Source: Skeletonema tropicum
Lineage: Eukaryota; Bacillariophyta; Thalassiosirophyceae; Thalassiosirales; Thalassiosiraceae
DNA: 64,000 nt
Direction: 5' to 3'
Assembly: GCA_037178625.1 (NCBI GenBank)
Contig: CM074135.1
Coordinates: forward strand, 1,180,001-1,244,000
A program made the position numbers and the translations under genes. Under the pieces are notes generated by a model that was not told the origin of the DNA, did no database searches, and saw nothing but the letters and a program-made list of their open reading frames with translations. Below are positions 1 to 9,732 of this stretch, piece after piece. The number at the start of each line of letters is the position of its first letter. Positions within the stretch are counted from its first letter, which is position 1.

Positions 1-32
1 ATGCATGAGCTTATATCAAAGATGATACTTAC

Positions 33-189
33 ATTCAGGCATTGTACCAGCGGGTACCTTGAAGAAGAGGAGAGGCGTGTATTGTTTCTTTTGTTTGATG
101 AATGCATCGGCGACATTCATTTGCATCGCCGCTGCTACCAATGCCATCATCAGGCATATGATCGAGCTACTCCCACCGCGAAGAAACAT
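33..189 (-). CDS. First coding exon of a plastid-targeted or secreted protein (partial, continues off left edge)
   Basis: The minus strand has an ATG at 189, then about 52 codons, then a GTAAGT donor at 32-31. The peptide starts MFLRGGSSS, has a hydrophobic stretch (IICLMMALVAAA) and then VADAFIK. ADA/F is the diatom signal-peptide/transit-peptide cleavage context, so plastid import is inferred. The rest of the gene lies outside the window and its function cannot be read. It is divergent from the serine acetyltransferase gene. Confidence 0.5.
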
Positions 190-552
190 GATGATAGAAG
201 GGTATAGAAAATATACGGTGAGCTCGACTGGTAGAAGTTAAGTTTTCCACACAAGAGGAAGATAAAGGATGGCGATACAAGAGATTGATGCCATGGTGAA
301 AACAAAAAACAAAACCACGTGGAACGTGAAAGGGGAGATGGGAGATGGGTTTTGGCGCCGCGCGCCAAACAACAAACAACCCCACTGCCCTCTGCCCTGG
401 CTGCCTCCAGCCTGCCTCCTGCCTCCCTCATGCAAAAACGGAGACGACATGGATCTTCCGTCTTCCTATGCACTATCTCTGCATGAGCACGATGATAATA
501 ACTGGTAGCAGCTGAGATTAATAGGTGGGCTGTCAAACTTATCAGATTTAGA
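190..552. promoter_or_regulatory. Divergent promoter region with a G-box and an E2F-like palindrome
   Basis: This is the gap between two divergent starts (189 on minus, 553 on plus). It holds a CCACGTGG palindrome at 315-322 (G-box/bZIP/bHLH type) and, at 351-369, TTTGGCGC, three bases, GCGCCAAA. The second is a perfect inverted pair matching the E2F/DP consensus TTTSSCGC. No gene was seen here. The regulatory role is inferred from motifs only. Confidence 0.4.
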
Positions 553-1929
553 ATGGTGCATGATAATAGTCGGAGGATGAGAAGAGTATTGTTCCTCCTT
601 GGTGCGGTTTGCGACTCAATAGCCGCCTACTCCTCGCCAGCTACCGCTCTCAGGAAGCAACCGAACTCACGTTTTGAACGCACTTCGTTACATTCAACTC
701 CAAACTTTAATGTTGACAACATAGTGAGAGATCACGCCACTATCTCGCCAGAAGATATGTGGGAAGATCACTACTTTGCCTCACAATCAATCATTTTGAA
801 TTCGGAGGAAGAAGAACAAACCTATCAAAGAGCTACACAGTCGTATGTTTCATCAGTGCTGCGTGATATGACTGAGGAAGATAGAAAAGCTTTTTTGACG
901 GAAATTTCAACAAAAACTATCACTGAAACACCTCTGACATCAATAAATGGAAAAGATACATATGTGGACGAACCCTATCGGAAACTGAGACTGCTTCGAA
1001 GGCGTCTTCCAGATCCGCTGTGGGCACAAATTCGACTGGAGGCGAAAAATATCTTGGATACTGAACCAGATGCAGGACCACAACTTTACGAACACATTTT
1101 ACGCCAACCGAGTCTTGTGGATGCGCTTGCATCGGTCATAGCACATGAAATTGGAACTGAACTTATGCCTGCCACTGCTCTCCTTGCGTTGATCTCGGAT
1201 CAATTGCAGCTTAGTGATGACATCAATCTTCATTTAGATTTGATAGCGTCTACACATAGAGACCCTTCGCAAGAATCAACTGCGCTGAATGCACTACTAT
1301 TTCATCAGGGGCTTCACGCACTGGTATGTTATAGAGTTGCGCATCGACTCTGGCAAGCAGGTCGCACAGGTTTAGCTTATTATATGCAAAGCACTGTGAG
1401 CTCGAGGTACTCTGCTGATATTCACCCAGCTGCAGAAATCGATGGAGGTTTGTACTTGAATGTAGGTGGAGGAGTAGTCATCGGTGAGACTGCTAGAGTG
1501 GGAAAGGATTGTACAATATTACAGGGTGTCACCCTTGGCGGCACGGGAAAAGAGGTTGGTGATCGTCATCCCAAGATCTCAGATGGAGTAATACTTCACT
1601 GTGGTGCATGTGTTCTTGGGAATATAAATGTTGGTAGAGGCGCAATAATAACAGCGAAGAGCATTGTCACCAAAGAGGTACCAGAACTAGCTAGAGTAAG
1701 TGGCGTTCCTGCAAGTGTCAAGAGCTACAGGGAGTTGAGAAAGGATTTGTTTTCTCCAGCAAGCAGTAGTGGCGACGACGACGACTACGACTTGGATTGT
1801 CAAATGAAGAAAAAGTATGAGAGCTATTTAGATGCGTTCCAAGAGCTAGTCGAAATCGAAACCTGTATGTCTGATGGCGAAAATGATTGCTCGGATGCAT
1901 TAGACGAAATGCTCAAATCTCATGTATAA
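553..1929 (+). CDS. Serine O-acetyltransferase, probably plastid-targeted
   Basis: A 458-aa protein that makes O-acetylserine from serine and acetyl-CoA, the step feeding cysteine synthesis. The centre carries the SATase N-terminal helical domain (LWAQIRLEAK, then an LVDALASVIAHEIG stretch). It is followed by a left-handed beta-helix with the signatures FHQGLHALVCYRVAHRLW, DIHPAAEIDGG, GGGVVIGETARVG, LQGVTLGGTGK and GDRHPKI, the active-site and hexapeptide region of CysE. The N-terminus (about 100 residues) has a hydrophobic start (RRVLFLLGAVCDSIAA) consistent with plastid targeting. Met at residue 9 is an alternative start. The C-terminus has an acidic extension (GDDDDYDLD) and lacks an obvious canonical terminal Ile, so the usual tail interaction with O-acetylserine lyase cannot be assumed. 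No intron is needed. Confidence 0.93.
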   Translation: MVHDNSRRMRRVLFLLGAVCDSIAAYSSPATALRKQPNSRFERTSLHSTPNFNVDNIVRDHATISPEDMWEDHYFASQSIILNSEEEEQTYQRATQSYVSSVLRDMTEEDRKAFLTEISTKTITETPLTSINGKDTYVDEPYRKLRLLRRRLPDPLWAQIRLEAKNILDTEPDAGPQLYEHILRQPSLVDALASVIAHEIGTELMPATALLALISDQLQLSDDINLHLDLIASTHRDPSQESTALNALLFHQGLHALVCYRVAHRLWQAGRTGLAYYMQSTVSSRYSADIHPAAEIDGGLYLNVGGGVVIGETARVGKDCTILQGVTLGGTGKEVGDRHPKISDGVILHCGACVLGNINVGRGAIITAKSIVTKEVPELARVSGVPASVKSYRELRKDLFSPASSSGDDDDYDLDCQMKKKYESYLDAFQELVEIETCMSDGENDCSDALDEMLKSHV

Positions 1930-2150
1930 TTAGACCCCTATTTTCATTTTATCACCAAGTCAGAGTGCAAATTGTCAATTTCTCTACAAATGTTGCGTGT
2001 TTGTTGTTTGCAGCCCACGACAATATCTTCACAGCATCGTTTTTGTTTAATTTTCACATCATTATTTTCATCAATAAAATCCCCATTTATGTCACTTTGA
2101 TGTTCAACCATTACTTTTTTCAATTTTTCAAACAACAATGATTGTGTCCG

Positions 2151-2567
2151 TTACGATGACTTTAATACTGCTGGTGACAGTCCCATTGCAACTTTAGGAA
2201 ACCCCAGTTCTGTCAGCTGTCCATCAGAATATCCCTGCTGTCTTAATTCTTTCACTTGTAATTTATCAGCTTCAATCATCTGCAGTGATACATTCAAACC
2301 AGTACGTTAGCATGGGCAAGACAAAAGCATTCTCAACATGCATCAATAACGGATATATTCCATAGGTCTCACCTGTCCCTCTCTCATAATCTCAAATATC
2401 AGCGGCATTAGTACAACAATGGATGTGGTGGCCACCATGAATCCCACATTTCCGGCCTTTTTCGCCAAGACCCAGCCCTTCTCTTTCATGAATAATCCGC
2501 CTGCGTAGAATGATGCTCCCGCGCGGGTTAGGAAGCCTTTGATTCCTCCTTCTTTGGGTGCTGGCAT
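2151..2567 (-). CDS. TOM22: Tom22-like mitochondrial import receptor subunit
   Basis: A 107-aa protein in two exons: 2373-2567 (65 codons) and 2151-2279 (42 codons plus TAA). A 93-bp intron has GTGAGA donor and CAG acceptor and keeps the frame. The segment GNVGFMVATTSIVVLMPLIFEIMREGQ is a single membrane anchor followed by the charged R-E-x-Q of Tom22/plant TOM9 (compare GTTFLVLVVPLIIEMDRE-type anchors, known from the family). The tail continues as a charged helix (ADKLQVKELRQQGYSD). As in plant TOM9, the cytosolic acidic receptor domain is short, here basic. It is divergent from the carrier gene at 2940. Confidence 0.75.
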
Positions 2568-2939
2568 GATTTATTAGATTGTTTGATCGGTGTGGTCGCT
2601 ATAAAGATTTCACTGTGGCTGTGGCAATGAACAATGAATGATTTGTGGTTTGTGGGTTGTGGGGTGTGGGGTGTGGTGGAGAAATAAGAGGTTTTTTATG
2701 ACGCTATTTTCTTTGACACATGTAAACACATGCCCATACTAATATAAGTAGGGGATTGTTGATGACGCTATTGTATTTGGCACAACTTGTGTTCGCGTTT
2801 TTGCCTGAATTTTGCAAGCTGCTTGCTGCTTTGCTAATGACGATGATGAAGTTCTTATCATATTCTTATGCAAAGCATTTCCTGTAGGTACTAGATCAGA
2901 CTGGATCGTTGGTAGTAAGGGGAGCTGCTCGTGACGTCA
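2568..2939. promoter_or_regulatory. Divergent intergenic region with an 11-bp direct repeat and a GT-rich tract
   Basis: This lies between the Tom22-like gene and a mitochondrial carrier, both mitochondrial. ATGACGCTATT occurs at 2698-2708 and again at 2762-2772, each followed by a similar TTTGRCACA, 64 bp apart. A GTGG/GTGTGG-rich tract spans about 2642-2678. No gene was seen. Confidence 0.35.
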
Positions 2940-4103
2940 ATGGTTGCCGCACGGCAGGACGACAAGACACGTCGTCGTCCTTATCCACATTGGCATGATT
3001 TTGTTGGTGGCGGCGTCTCCGGTCTAGGCGCTCGTTGCATCACTGCTCCTTTGGATCTACTCAAAATTCGGAGACAGCTTCAGCCATCATCATCATCATC
3101 CGATGCAACTGTATCCTCGTCGAGAGCCTTGACTGGAGAGTGGAATATATTTCAACATCTCTACAAAATTGCGGAACGAGAAGGTGGCATACGATCATTG
3201 TTTCGTGGTAATATTGCGGCTTCTTATTTGTGGATGGGGTACAGTGTTTCTCAGTTTTGGGTTTATGGATATGCTTCCGAATATCTCAAGGACCGATATG
3301 GTAGTAAAGATCCAACAAACGACAATGAGCATGTAGCGACTGTGATATCCTTCACATCAGGTGCATTCGCTGGTCTTTGTGCTACAGCAATCACATATCC
3401 ATTTGATCTCTGTCGGACCATATTTGCAGCAAGAGGCCTATATCCTGTTGCTGCTTCAAATGTTACGTGGTCAGAATATACAACAAATCTTGCCGCAGTC
3501 AATCAAGGACAACTGCAACGCCGTCCTCCCAGAACATTGCGTGAGTTTGCCCAACGAATGTACCAACAACGTGGATTAAAGGGATTCTTTGCAGGGAGTG
3601 CCCCAGGATTTTTGCAAATTGTCCCGTACATGGGTTTAAACTTTGCTCTGCACGATTTGTTCGTGACGAAGATTGGTAGCAGTGATAGCAAAGTATCTGG
3701 CATAGCAGGAATGGGTGCTGGTGTAATTTCCAAGTTCTTGGTATATCCTTTAGATACAGTGAAGAAAAGGCTACAAGCGCAAGCTTTTTGGGAGAAGGGT
3801 TCAGATACAATCAACACAAATCGAATGACAAGCTACAACAGTGCATTTCTACAGGATGATCGTCTTACCAAAAAAGTTGTGGGAGCTGTGAATAGAGGTG
3901 TAGGAAAGAAAAAGAGTGAAGTAGTTGTGTATAATGGTATGATAGATTGCTTCCGACAAATTGCCAGAAGAGAATCAGTAGCAGCATTCTACAAGGGCTT
4001 AGTCCCTTCACTATTGAAGTCATCAGTCAGTACAGGCGCATCATTTTGGTTATTCACATTAACAAAAAATGTTCTTCAATCCATACATGATTCTGATCTG
4101 TAA
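2940..4103 (+). CDS. Mitochondrial carrier family (SLC25) transporter
   Basis: A 387-aa protein from the ATG at 2940. Three tandem carrier repeats are visible, with signatures PLDLLKIRRQL (near residue 37), PFDLCRTIFA (repeat 2) and PLDTVKKRLQA (repeat 3). Repeats are followed by the aromatic/Gly patterns typical of the family (GGIRSLFRGN, GLKGFFAGSAPGFLQIVPYMG, AFYKGLVPSLLK). This places it in the inner mitochondrial membrane. Signature spacing and GFLQIVPYMGLNF resemble the thiamine-pyrophosphate/CoA-type carriers, but the substrate cannot be fixed by eye. A Ser-rich insert lies after the first helix. Confidence 0.9.
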   Translation: MVAARQDDKTRRRPYPHWHDFVGGGVSGLGARCITAPLDLLKIRRQLQPSSSSSDATVSSSRALTGEWNIFQHLYKIAEREGGIRSLFRGNIAASYLWMGYSVSQFWVYGYASEYLKDRYGSKDPTNDNEHVATVISFTSGAFAGLCATAITYPFDLCRTIFAARGLYPVAASNVTWSEYTTNLAAVNQGQLQRRPPRTLREFAQRMYQQRGLKGFFAGSAPGFLQIVPYMGLNFALHDLFVTKIGSSDSKVSGIAGMGAGVISKFLVYPLDTVKKRLQAQAFWEKGSDTINTNRMTSYNSAFLQDDRLTKKVVGAVNRGVGKKKSEVVVYNGMIDCFRQIARRESVAAFYKGLVPSLLKSSVSTGASFWLFTLTKNVLQSIHDSDL

Positions 4104-4194
4104 GAATGAAGTAAAGGCTTGGAGTTTTTCATGTTCGAAATACATCAGAATAAATACTGTAATGCAAAATGTACCAACGGGGCTATATCCATTA

Positions 4195-5163
4195 CTACTC
4201 ATTTGCCAAATTAAAAGTCATCATACTCAAAGACTCAGATATTTCGCCTCTCTCCAACTTTCCTTTGACTTCCCTAATGCTGCCTCGAAGCAAATCTCCA
4301 TCACATTTCCCAATAACGACAGGTCCAGCTTTGGTACCATCCAGTTCCACCAAGTCTCCTTCACTATTGAGCACGTAGGCAATGAAATGGTGTTTCACTT
4401 TGTTTTGATCTCTATTCACTGCTGCTGTTTGACCCCTCGCTGCGTGCTTTTTGTGTGCCTGTTGGAAAGCCGTATCTTGTTCTAGTGCAGTCTTCCTTTC
4501 GGTAGGGGTAAATGTTTCAACACGTTGTTTGTATGCTCCAAGAGTTGTCGACGGATCCAGAGTGACCAGTGGACAATTGAAAATAGCATGAAGACATGCA
4601 ATGATCCCACAAGCATTGTCGAGTGTCCCAGACTGGTGCATATACCAAGATACTTTATTGTAATTGTCGGGCGAACCTTTGTCTTGCTCTCTGTATTGTG
4701 ACTTTGGAATTAATCGCTCGTAGCAAACAATGATACCTAACACAGGTTGCGGTATAAAGGCGAGAAGATCTTCGTCAAAACCAAATACTTCACCAATGCT
4801 GAAGGTTGTAGGGAGGCCGATGGAGTGTAGGTATTGTGCAAAAACTTCCGGGTTGGATTCCAGCGGAGGCCATCTGAAATCTTCGCCTTGTTTTGTAGAA
4901 TAAAATCCGGGTTTTGTGCTGTCTTCGCTGGCTGACATGTTGTTTCGAAGTAGGGCGGTGAGCAGAGCAATGGCGTAGGCAACGTTGACAATCACAATCA
5001 TTGTCAAAGGCAAAGGAGTTTTCGAAAAAAAGTGGCTAATACACCGCGAAAAAAAAGTTGGCCGTGCTGTGACCGAAACTGAGCCAGACCAAGCTACGGC
5101 CACCCAAAAAATGGCGGTACTGGTGGTCGTGAACATGACTGCCGCGGTGGCCGTAGGATCCAT
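4195..5163 (-). CDS. Ubiquitin C-terminal hydrolase (UCH, peptidase C12) with hydrophobic N-terminal extension
   Basis: The UCH fold is clear: RWPPLESNPEVFAQYLHSIGLP (start of the domain), a Gln in YMHQSG, the catalytic Cys in DNACGIIACLHAI, the catalytic His in KHHFIAYV, and the Asp in LVELDG. It hydrolyses small adducts from the ubiquitin C-terminus. From Met at 4938 the protein would be 247 aa, about the size of UCHL3. Longer in-frame starts exist at 5001 and 5163 and add a predicted membrane segment (IVIVNVAYAIALLTALL). If the extension is real, the enzyme is membrane-anchored. The start is therefore uncertain, the family is not. Gln-to-Cys spacing is two residues longer than usual. Confidence 0.85.
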   Translation of the reverse strand: MDPTATAAVMFTTTSTAIFWVAVAWSGSVSVTARPTFFSRCISHFFSKTPLPLTMIVIVNVAYAIALLTALLRNNMSASEDSTKPGFYSTKQGEDFRWPPLESNPEVFAQYLHSIGLPTTFSIGEVFGFDEDLLAFIPQPVLGIIVCYERLIPKSQYREQDKGSPDNYNKVSWYMHQSGTLDNACGIIACLHAIFNCPLVTLDPSTTLGAYKQRVETFTPTERKTALEQDTAFQQAHKKHAARGQTAAVNRDQNKVKHHFIAYVLNSEGDLVELDGTKAGPVVIGKCDGDLLRGSIREVKGKLERGEISESLSMMTFNLANE

Positions 5164-5519
5164 GGCCACCTCTCAACAACTTTTCACCATCACCAGCTCC
5201 AAAATCTATGACCACTCTCCACCCACATTTTGTCACATATTGCCACCGTATGCCCAGTTTCCTACAGCCATTACACAGCCAAATCGTTTTAGCCACCATA
5301 ACAACATCTGCACAACAACCCCTCGGCCACATTGACAGTCAACCTGTAGCCACCATCTCAGCCACTGTACGGTCATAATTATATATAGCGTATATTGCGT
5401 ATTGTATGTATAAGGTATTTTATTGTATCCATTGATTGTATTTAATGTACTAAATATTTGATGTATCTTCTAATTTTTATATATTATTCCTAACACAAAT
5501 ATTCTTCATATATTACTAT
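5164..5519. other. Intergenic: upstream of the UCH gene, then AT-rich tract
   Basis: Bases 5164-5345 are rich in CCACC/GCCAC triplets. Bases 5370-5510 are strongly AT-rich with TATA-like runs. No coding signal I trust. Confidence 0.4.
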
Positions 5520-6215
5520 CTACTTCTGCGGAGGAATGAGCTTGTTGCACTCATCGCACTTATGGCAACCATGCTTTTCCATCCACGCCTTGGTGAAATA
5601 ACTCTGATTTGTATGCGACGACAGGCCTTGGACTAAATCCTCATGATTGCAAGCGCCTCGTTTCCTGGCCGTGTCTTGATTTTTGGTTGAGTCATCGTTC
5701 CAGGCCCTTTTTCGCCCTCGCCTCTTATTTGTCCCAGATGCGTCAATTTTGCTCATTTGGCACGGAATACACAAGGCAAAGTGGCAGGGATGATCTTGCT
5801 TGATTGCGTTCGAACAAATTGCCATTTCGAAGTTCCCGCGAGTAAAAGAGAGGTAGTTTTCCTGCTTGTTATCGATTCGTCAAACAATTGCACAAAGAAC
5901 AATTTTGTTAGTGAAGAAGATTAGCAGCAACAACCAAACAATAGAAATAAATGCATCAATGCTTACCTCGTCAGTCTCTGAAGTAGCAGAATCAGTGGTA
6001 TTGTTGGCAGCAGACTGTTGTACGGAAGCTCGATTGGGCGTGTTAACTTCGTGTCCACGTTCTACTGTTTGTTGATTTTCCTTCCCAGAAGATGCACCAG
6101 TGTCGGCGTAGTTAGATAGTAGGTTCATGATATTCACGCGAGCAGGGGCAGCAACAGTGGATGGAGTTCTGCCATTATTTTCAGTCAATGGGGTAGGGAC
6201 AGCAGCAGTTGCCAT
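5520..6215 (-). CDS. Two-exon Cys/His-rich hypothetical protein
   Basis: Exon 1 is 5967-6215 (ATG at 6215, 83 codons ending TSETDE). A GTAAGC donor and a CAG acceptor bound a 105-bp intron, and exon 2 is 5520-5861 (113 codons plus stop), giving 196 aa. Exon 2 starts ENYLSFTRGNFEMA and carries two Cys/His clusters: HPCHFALCIPC, and a C-terminal CNHED ... KHGCHKCDECNK, a likely zinc-binding module with a basic stretch (NKRRGRKRAW) between. Exon 1 is low complexity (Thr/Ser/Ala). No family recognised; the context suggests a repeat-associated gene. Part of the locus is duplicated immediately upstream (6211-6475). Confidence 0.45.
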
Positions 6216-6475
6216 TTCGAAGTTCCCGCGAGTAAAAGAGAGGTAGTTTTCCCGCTTGTTATCGATTCGTCAAACAATTGCACAAAGAACAATTTTGTTA
6301 GTGAAGAAGATTAGCAGCAACAACCAAACAATCAAAATCAATGCATCAATGCTTACCTTGTCAGTCTCTGAAGTAGCAGAATCAGTGGCATCGTTGGCAG
6401 CAGACTGTTGTACTTGTACGGAAGCTCGAGTGGTCGTGTTACCACGATCTGTTTGTTGATTTTCCTGTATGATTT
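5821..6475 (-). repeat. 390-bp-offset tandem duplication of an exon/intron junction
   Basis: Sequence 5821-about 6080 recurs at 6211-about 6475 with an exact 390-bp offset and about 90% identity. The unit contains the start of exon 2, the whole intron and the end of exon 1 of the minus-strand gene. The first copy has a CAG 3' splice site; in the second copy the same triplet is CGG, so the acceptor is lost. The donor (GTAAGC) is kept in both. The outer copy still reads TDSATSETDK before its donor. Confidence 0.85.
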
Positions 6476-6939
6476 GAAAGTGATGATACAATATTTTTCA
6501 ACTTAGATAGCGTTCCCTTTGCCGTCTTCGAAGAGCTCGATTGTGTTTTTTTCTCGAGAATACTCATGGTCAGCGGGTACGATGGGTAGGTAGCTTAACC
6601 TCATAGTAGTTTTAACAATTTGGTGATACACTGTGACAGTAATGATTTTTCGGCGGTGCTTGTTCTTGTATAATTTGCATTGGTTAGTTTGTGAGAGTCT
6701 CCCGCTGCTCCCGTGATTACATCTGTGCTGGCAGTGCAGTGCCAACATCAATATTATAGGTGCGCGAAGAAGGGTTCTCGTTTCGGAGTTCTCGTCTCAT
6801 CACTGACAAACCGACAGACTCTTCCGAATAATGGTGACGGACAGGCACTTTTTAAAAATTTAATCCTCATCATTAATAAGACAGATAAGTATGAGGCTAT
6901 ATAGCTGCAGGAACACCATAACATTTTGCTTGCGATAAC
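6476..6939. other. Intergenic region before satellite array 1
   Basis: No convincing gene. A short minus-strand reading frame (IELFEDGKG) just beyond the duplicated exon could be a remnant of a further upstream exon, but no splice signals support it. Confidence 0.3.
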
Positions 6940-8937
6940 CAAACATTATAACCACTATCCATACCAATGATGTTGGGCCTCCAGAGGTGATCATTGCCCA
7001 TATTCATGTCACTGCACACGTATATGTGCTCAGATATGGGGCTGATGTGCCACCAAATCAGTCATGGCACTGAGCAGCACAAATGAGGCTGTGCCATCGC
7101 CTCAGCATACATAGAGACCAAATGCCAAACATATTATCTTGCCCACTATCCATACCAATGATATGGGGCCTCCAGAGGTGATCATTGCCCATATTCATGT
7201 CACTGCATACGTATATGTGCTCAGATATGGGGCTGATGTGCCACCAGCAAATCAGTCATAGTGGGCACACATGAGGCTGTGGCATCGCCTCAGCATACAT
7301 AGAGACCAAATGCCAAACATATTATCTTGCCCACTATCCATACCAATGATATGGGGCCTCCAGATGTGGTCACTGCCCATATTCATGTCACTGCATACGT
7401 ATATGTGCTCAGATATGGGGCTGATATGCCACCAAATCAGTCATAGCGGGCACACATGAGGCTGTGGCATCACTTCAGCACACATAGAGACCAAATGCCA
7501 AACATATTATCTTGCCCACTATCCATACCAATGATATGGGGCCTCCAGATGTGGTCATTGCCCATATTCATGTCACTGCACACTTATATGTGCTCAGATA
7601 TGGGGCTGATATGCCACCACCAAATCAGTCTTAGCGGGCACACATGAGGCTGTGGCATCACTTCAGCACACATAGAGACCAAATGCCAAACATATTATCT
7701 TGTCCACTATCCATACCAATGATATGGGGCCTCCAGATGTGGTCACTGCCCATATTCATGTCACTGCATACGTATATGTGCTCAGATATGGGGCTGATGT
7801 GCCACCAAATCAGTCTTATTCTTGGGCACACATGAGGCTGTGCCATCGCCTCAGCATACATAGAGACCAAATGCCAAACATATTATCTTGCCCACTATCC
7901 ATACCAATGATGTTGGGCCTCCAGATGTGGTCACTGCCCATATTCATGTCACTGCATACGTATATGTGCTCAGATATGGGGCTGCTATGATGCCACCAAA
8001 TCAGTCTTAGTGGGCACACATGAGGCTGTGGCATCGCCTCAGCATACATAGAGACCAAATGCCAAACATATTATCTTGCCCACTATCCATACCAATGATA
8101 TGGGGCCTTCAGATGTGGTCATTGCCCATATTCATGTCACTGCATACGTATGTGTGCTCAGATATCATGGGGCTGATATGATGCCACCAAATCAGTCATA
8201 GTGGGCACACATGAGGCTGTGCCATCACTTCAGCATACATAGAGACCAAATGCCAAACATATTATCTTGCCCACTATCCATACCAATGATATGGGGCCTC
8301 CAGATGTGGTCACTGCCCATATTCATGTCACTGCATACGTATATGTGCTCAGATATGGGGCTGATGTGCCACCAAATCAGTCTTAGCGGGCACACATGAG
8401 GCTGTGGCATCGCCTCAGCATACATAGAGACCAAATGCCAAACATATTATCTTGCCCACTATCCATACCAATGATATGGGGCCTCCAGATGTGGTCACTG
8501 CCCATATTCATGTCACTGCATACGTATATGTGCTCAGATATGGGGCTGATATGCCACCAAATCAGTCTTAGCGGGCACACATGAGGCTGTGGCATCGCCT
8601 CAGCATACATAGAGACCAAATGCCAAACATATTATCTTGCCCACTATCCATACCAATGATATGGGGCCTCCAGATGTGGTCACTGCCCATATTCATGTCA
8701 CTGCATACGTATATGTGCTCAGATATCATGGGGCTGATGTGCCACCAAATCAGTCTTAGCGGGCACACATGAGGCTGTGGCATCGCCTCAGCATACATAG
8801 AGACCAAATGCCAAACATATTATCTTGCCCACTATCCATACCAATGATATGGGGCCTCCAGATGTGGTCACTGCCCATATTCATGTCACTGCATACGTAT
8901 ATGTGCTCAGATATGGGGCTGATATGCCACCAAATGC
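6940..8937. repeat. Satellite array 1: about 11 tandem copies, unit 185/188/191 bp
   Basis: The landmark ATGAGGCTGTG occurs at 7083, 7271, 7456, 7644, 7832, 8020, 8211, 8396, 8581 and 8769. Spacings are 188, 185, 188, 188, 188, 191, 185, 185 and 188. All length variants differ by 3 bp, produced by small triplet gains such as CACCACC, ATCATG and ATGATG. Copies are very similar; the first copy (6940-7082) is the most divergent. Short frames within each unit overlap by ATGA but end at the unit boundary, and I do not call them genes. Confidence 0.97.
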
Positions 8938-9690
8938 CTCATTAGCATGGTGGTATGCAGCCTACAGGTGCAATATGTGAGGTCTGAGTTGATATATCAT
9001 CTTTATGGATGTATAGAAGAGGCTAATAGACTAACTTCTTCTGCACCACTCATACATTGGACAATACAAGCAATTTGGGGCCCTGATGAGCATAGTGGTC
9101 TTTGTGGCGCCACAGTAGCATGGTGGTATGCAGCCTACAGGTGCAATATGTGAGGTCTGAGTTGATATGTCATCTATATGGATGTATAGAAGAGGCTAAT
9201 AGACTAACTTCTTCTGCACCACTCATACATTGGACAATACAAGCAATTTGGGGCCCTGATGAGCATAGTGGTCTTTGTGGCGCCACAGTAGCATGGTGGT
9301 ATGCAGCCTACAGGTGCAATATGTGAGGTCTGAGTTGATATGTCATCTATATGGATGTATAGAAGAGGCTAATAGACTAACTTCTTCTGCACCACTCATA
9401 CATTGGACAATACAAGCAATTTGGGGCCCTGATGAGCACAGTGGTCTTTGTGGCGCCACAGTAGCATGGTGGTATGCAGCCTACAGGTGCAATATGTGAG
9501 GTCTGAGTTGATATGTCATCTATATGGATGTATAGAAGAGGCTAATAGACTAACTTCTTCTGCACCACTCATACATTGGACAATACAAGCAGTTTTGTGC
9601 CCTGATGAGCACAGTGGAAATTTGTGGTGCCACACTATAGCATTGTGGGGTGTGCAGCCTAAGGTGAAAAATAGACTAAATTATTGGATA
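8938..9690. repeat. Satellite array 2: four near-identical 173-bp units plus a decayed fifth
   Basis: GCATGGTGGTATGCAGCC recurs at 8945, 9118, 9291 and 9464, exactly 173 bp apart, with only a few substitutions between copies. A fifth, clearly diverged copy begins near 9637 and fades by about 9690. The array abuts array 1 with no spacer (junction about 8938-8944). The sequence is unrelated to arrays 1 and 3. Confidence 0.95.
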
Positions 9691-9732
9691 TATGGTTTTT
9701 CAATCTTTATTATATATGTCTAAAGATCTATG

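Noticed and set aside
2089..2150. Extra coding sequence downstream of the Tom22-like gene
   Set aside because: The spliced frame stops at 2151; what follows is AT-rich flank.
7271..8772. Chain of 62-63-codon frames in satellite 1
   Set aside because: They follow from the repeat unit itself, end at every unit boundary and have no recognisable protein features. Kept only as a repeat observation.
7658..8807. Minus-strand frames of 69-80 codons in satellite 1
   Set aside because: Same cause; repeated unit with no start context or family match.
8947..9723. 74-91-codon frames in satellite 2
   Set aside because: Products of the 173-bp repeat, not independent genes.
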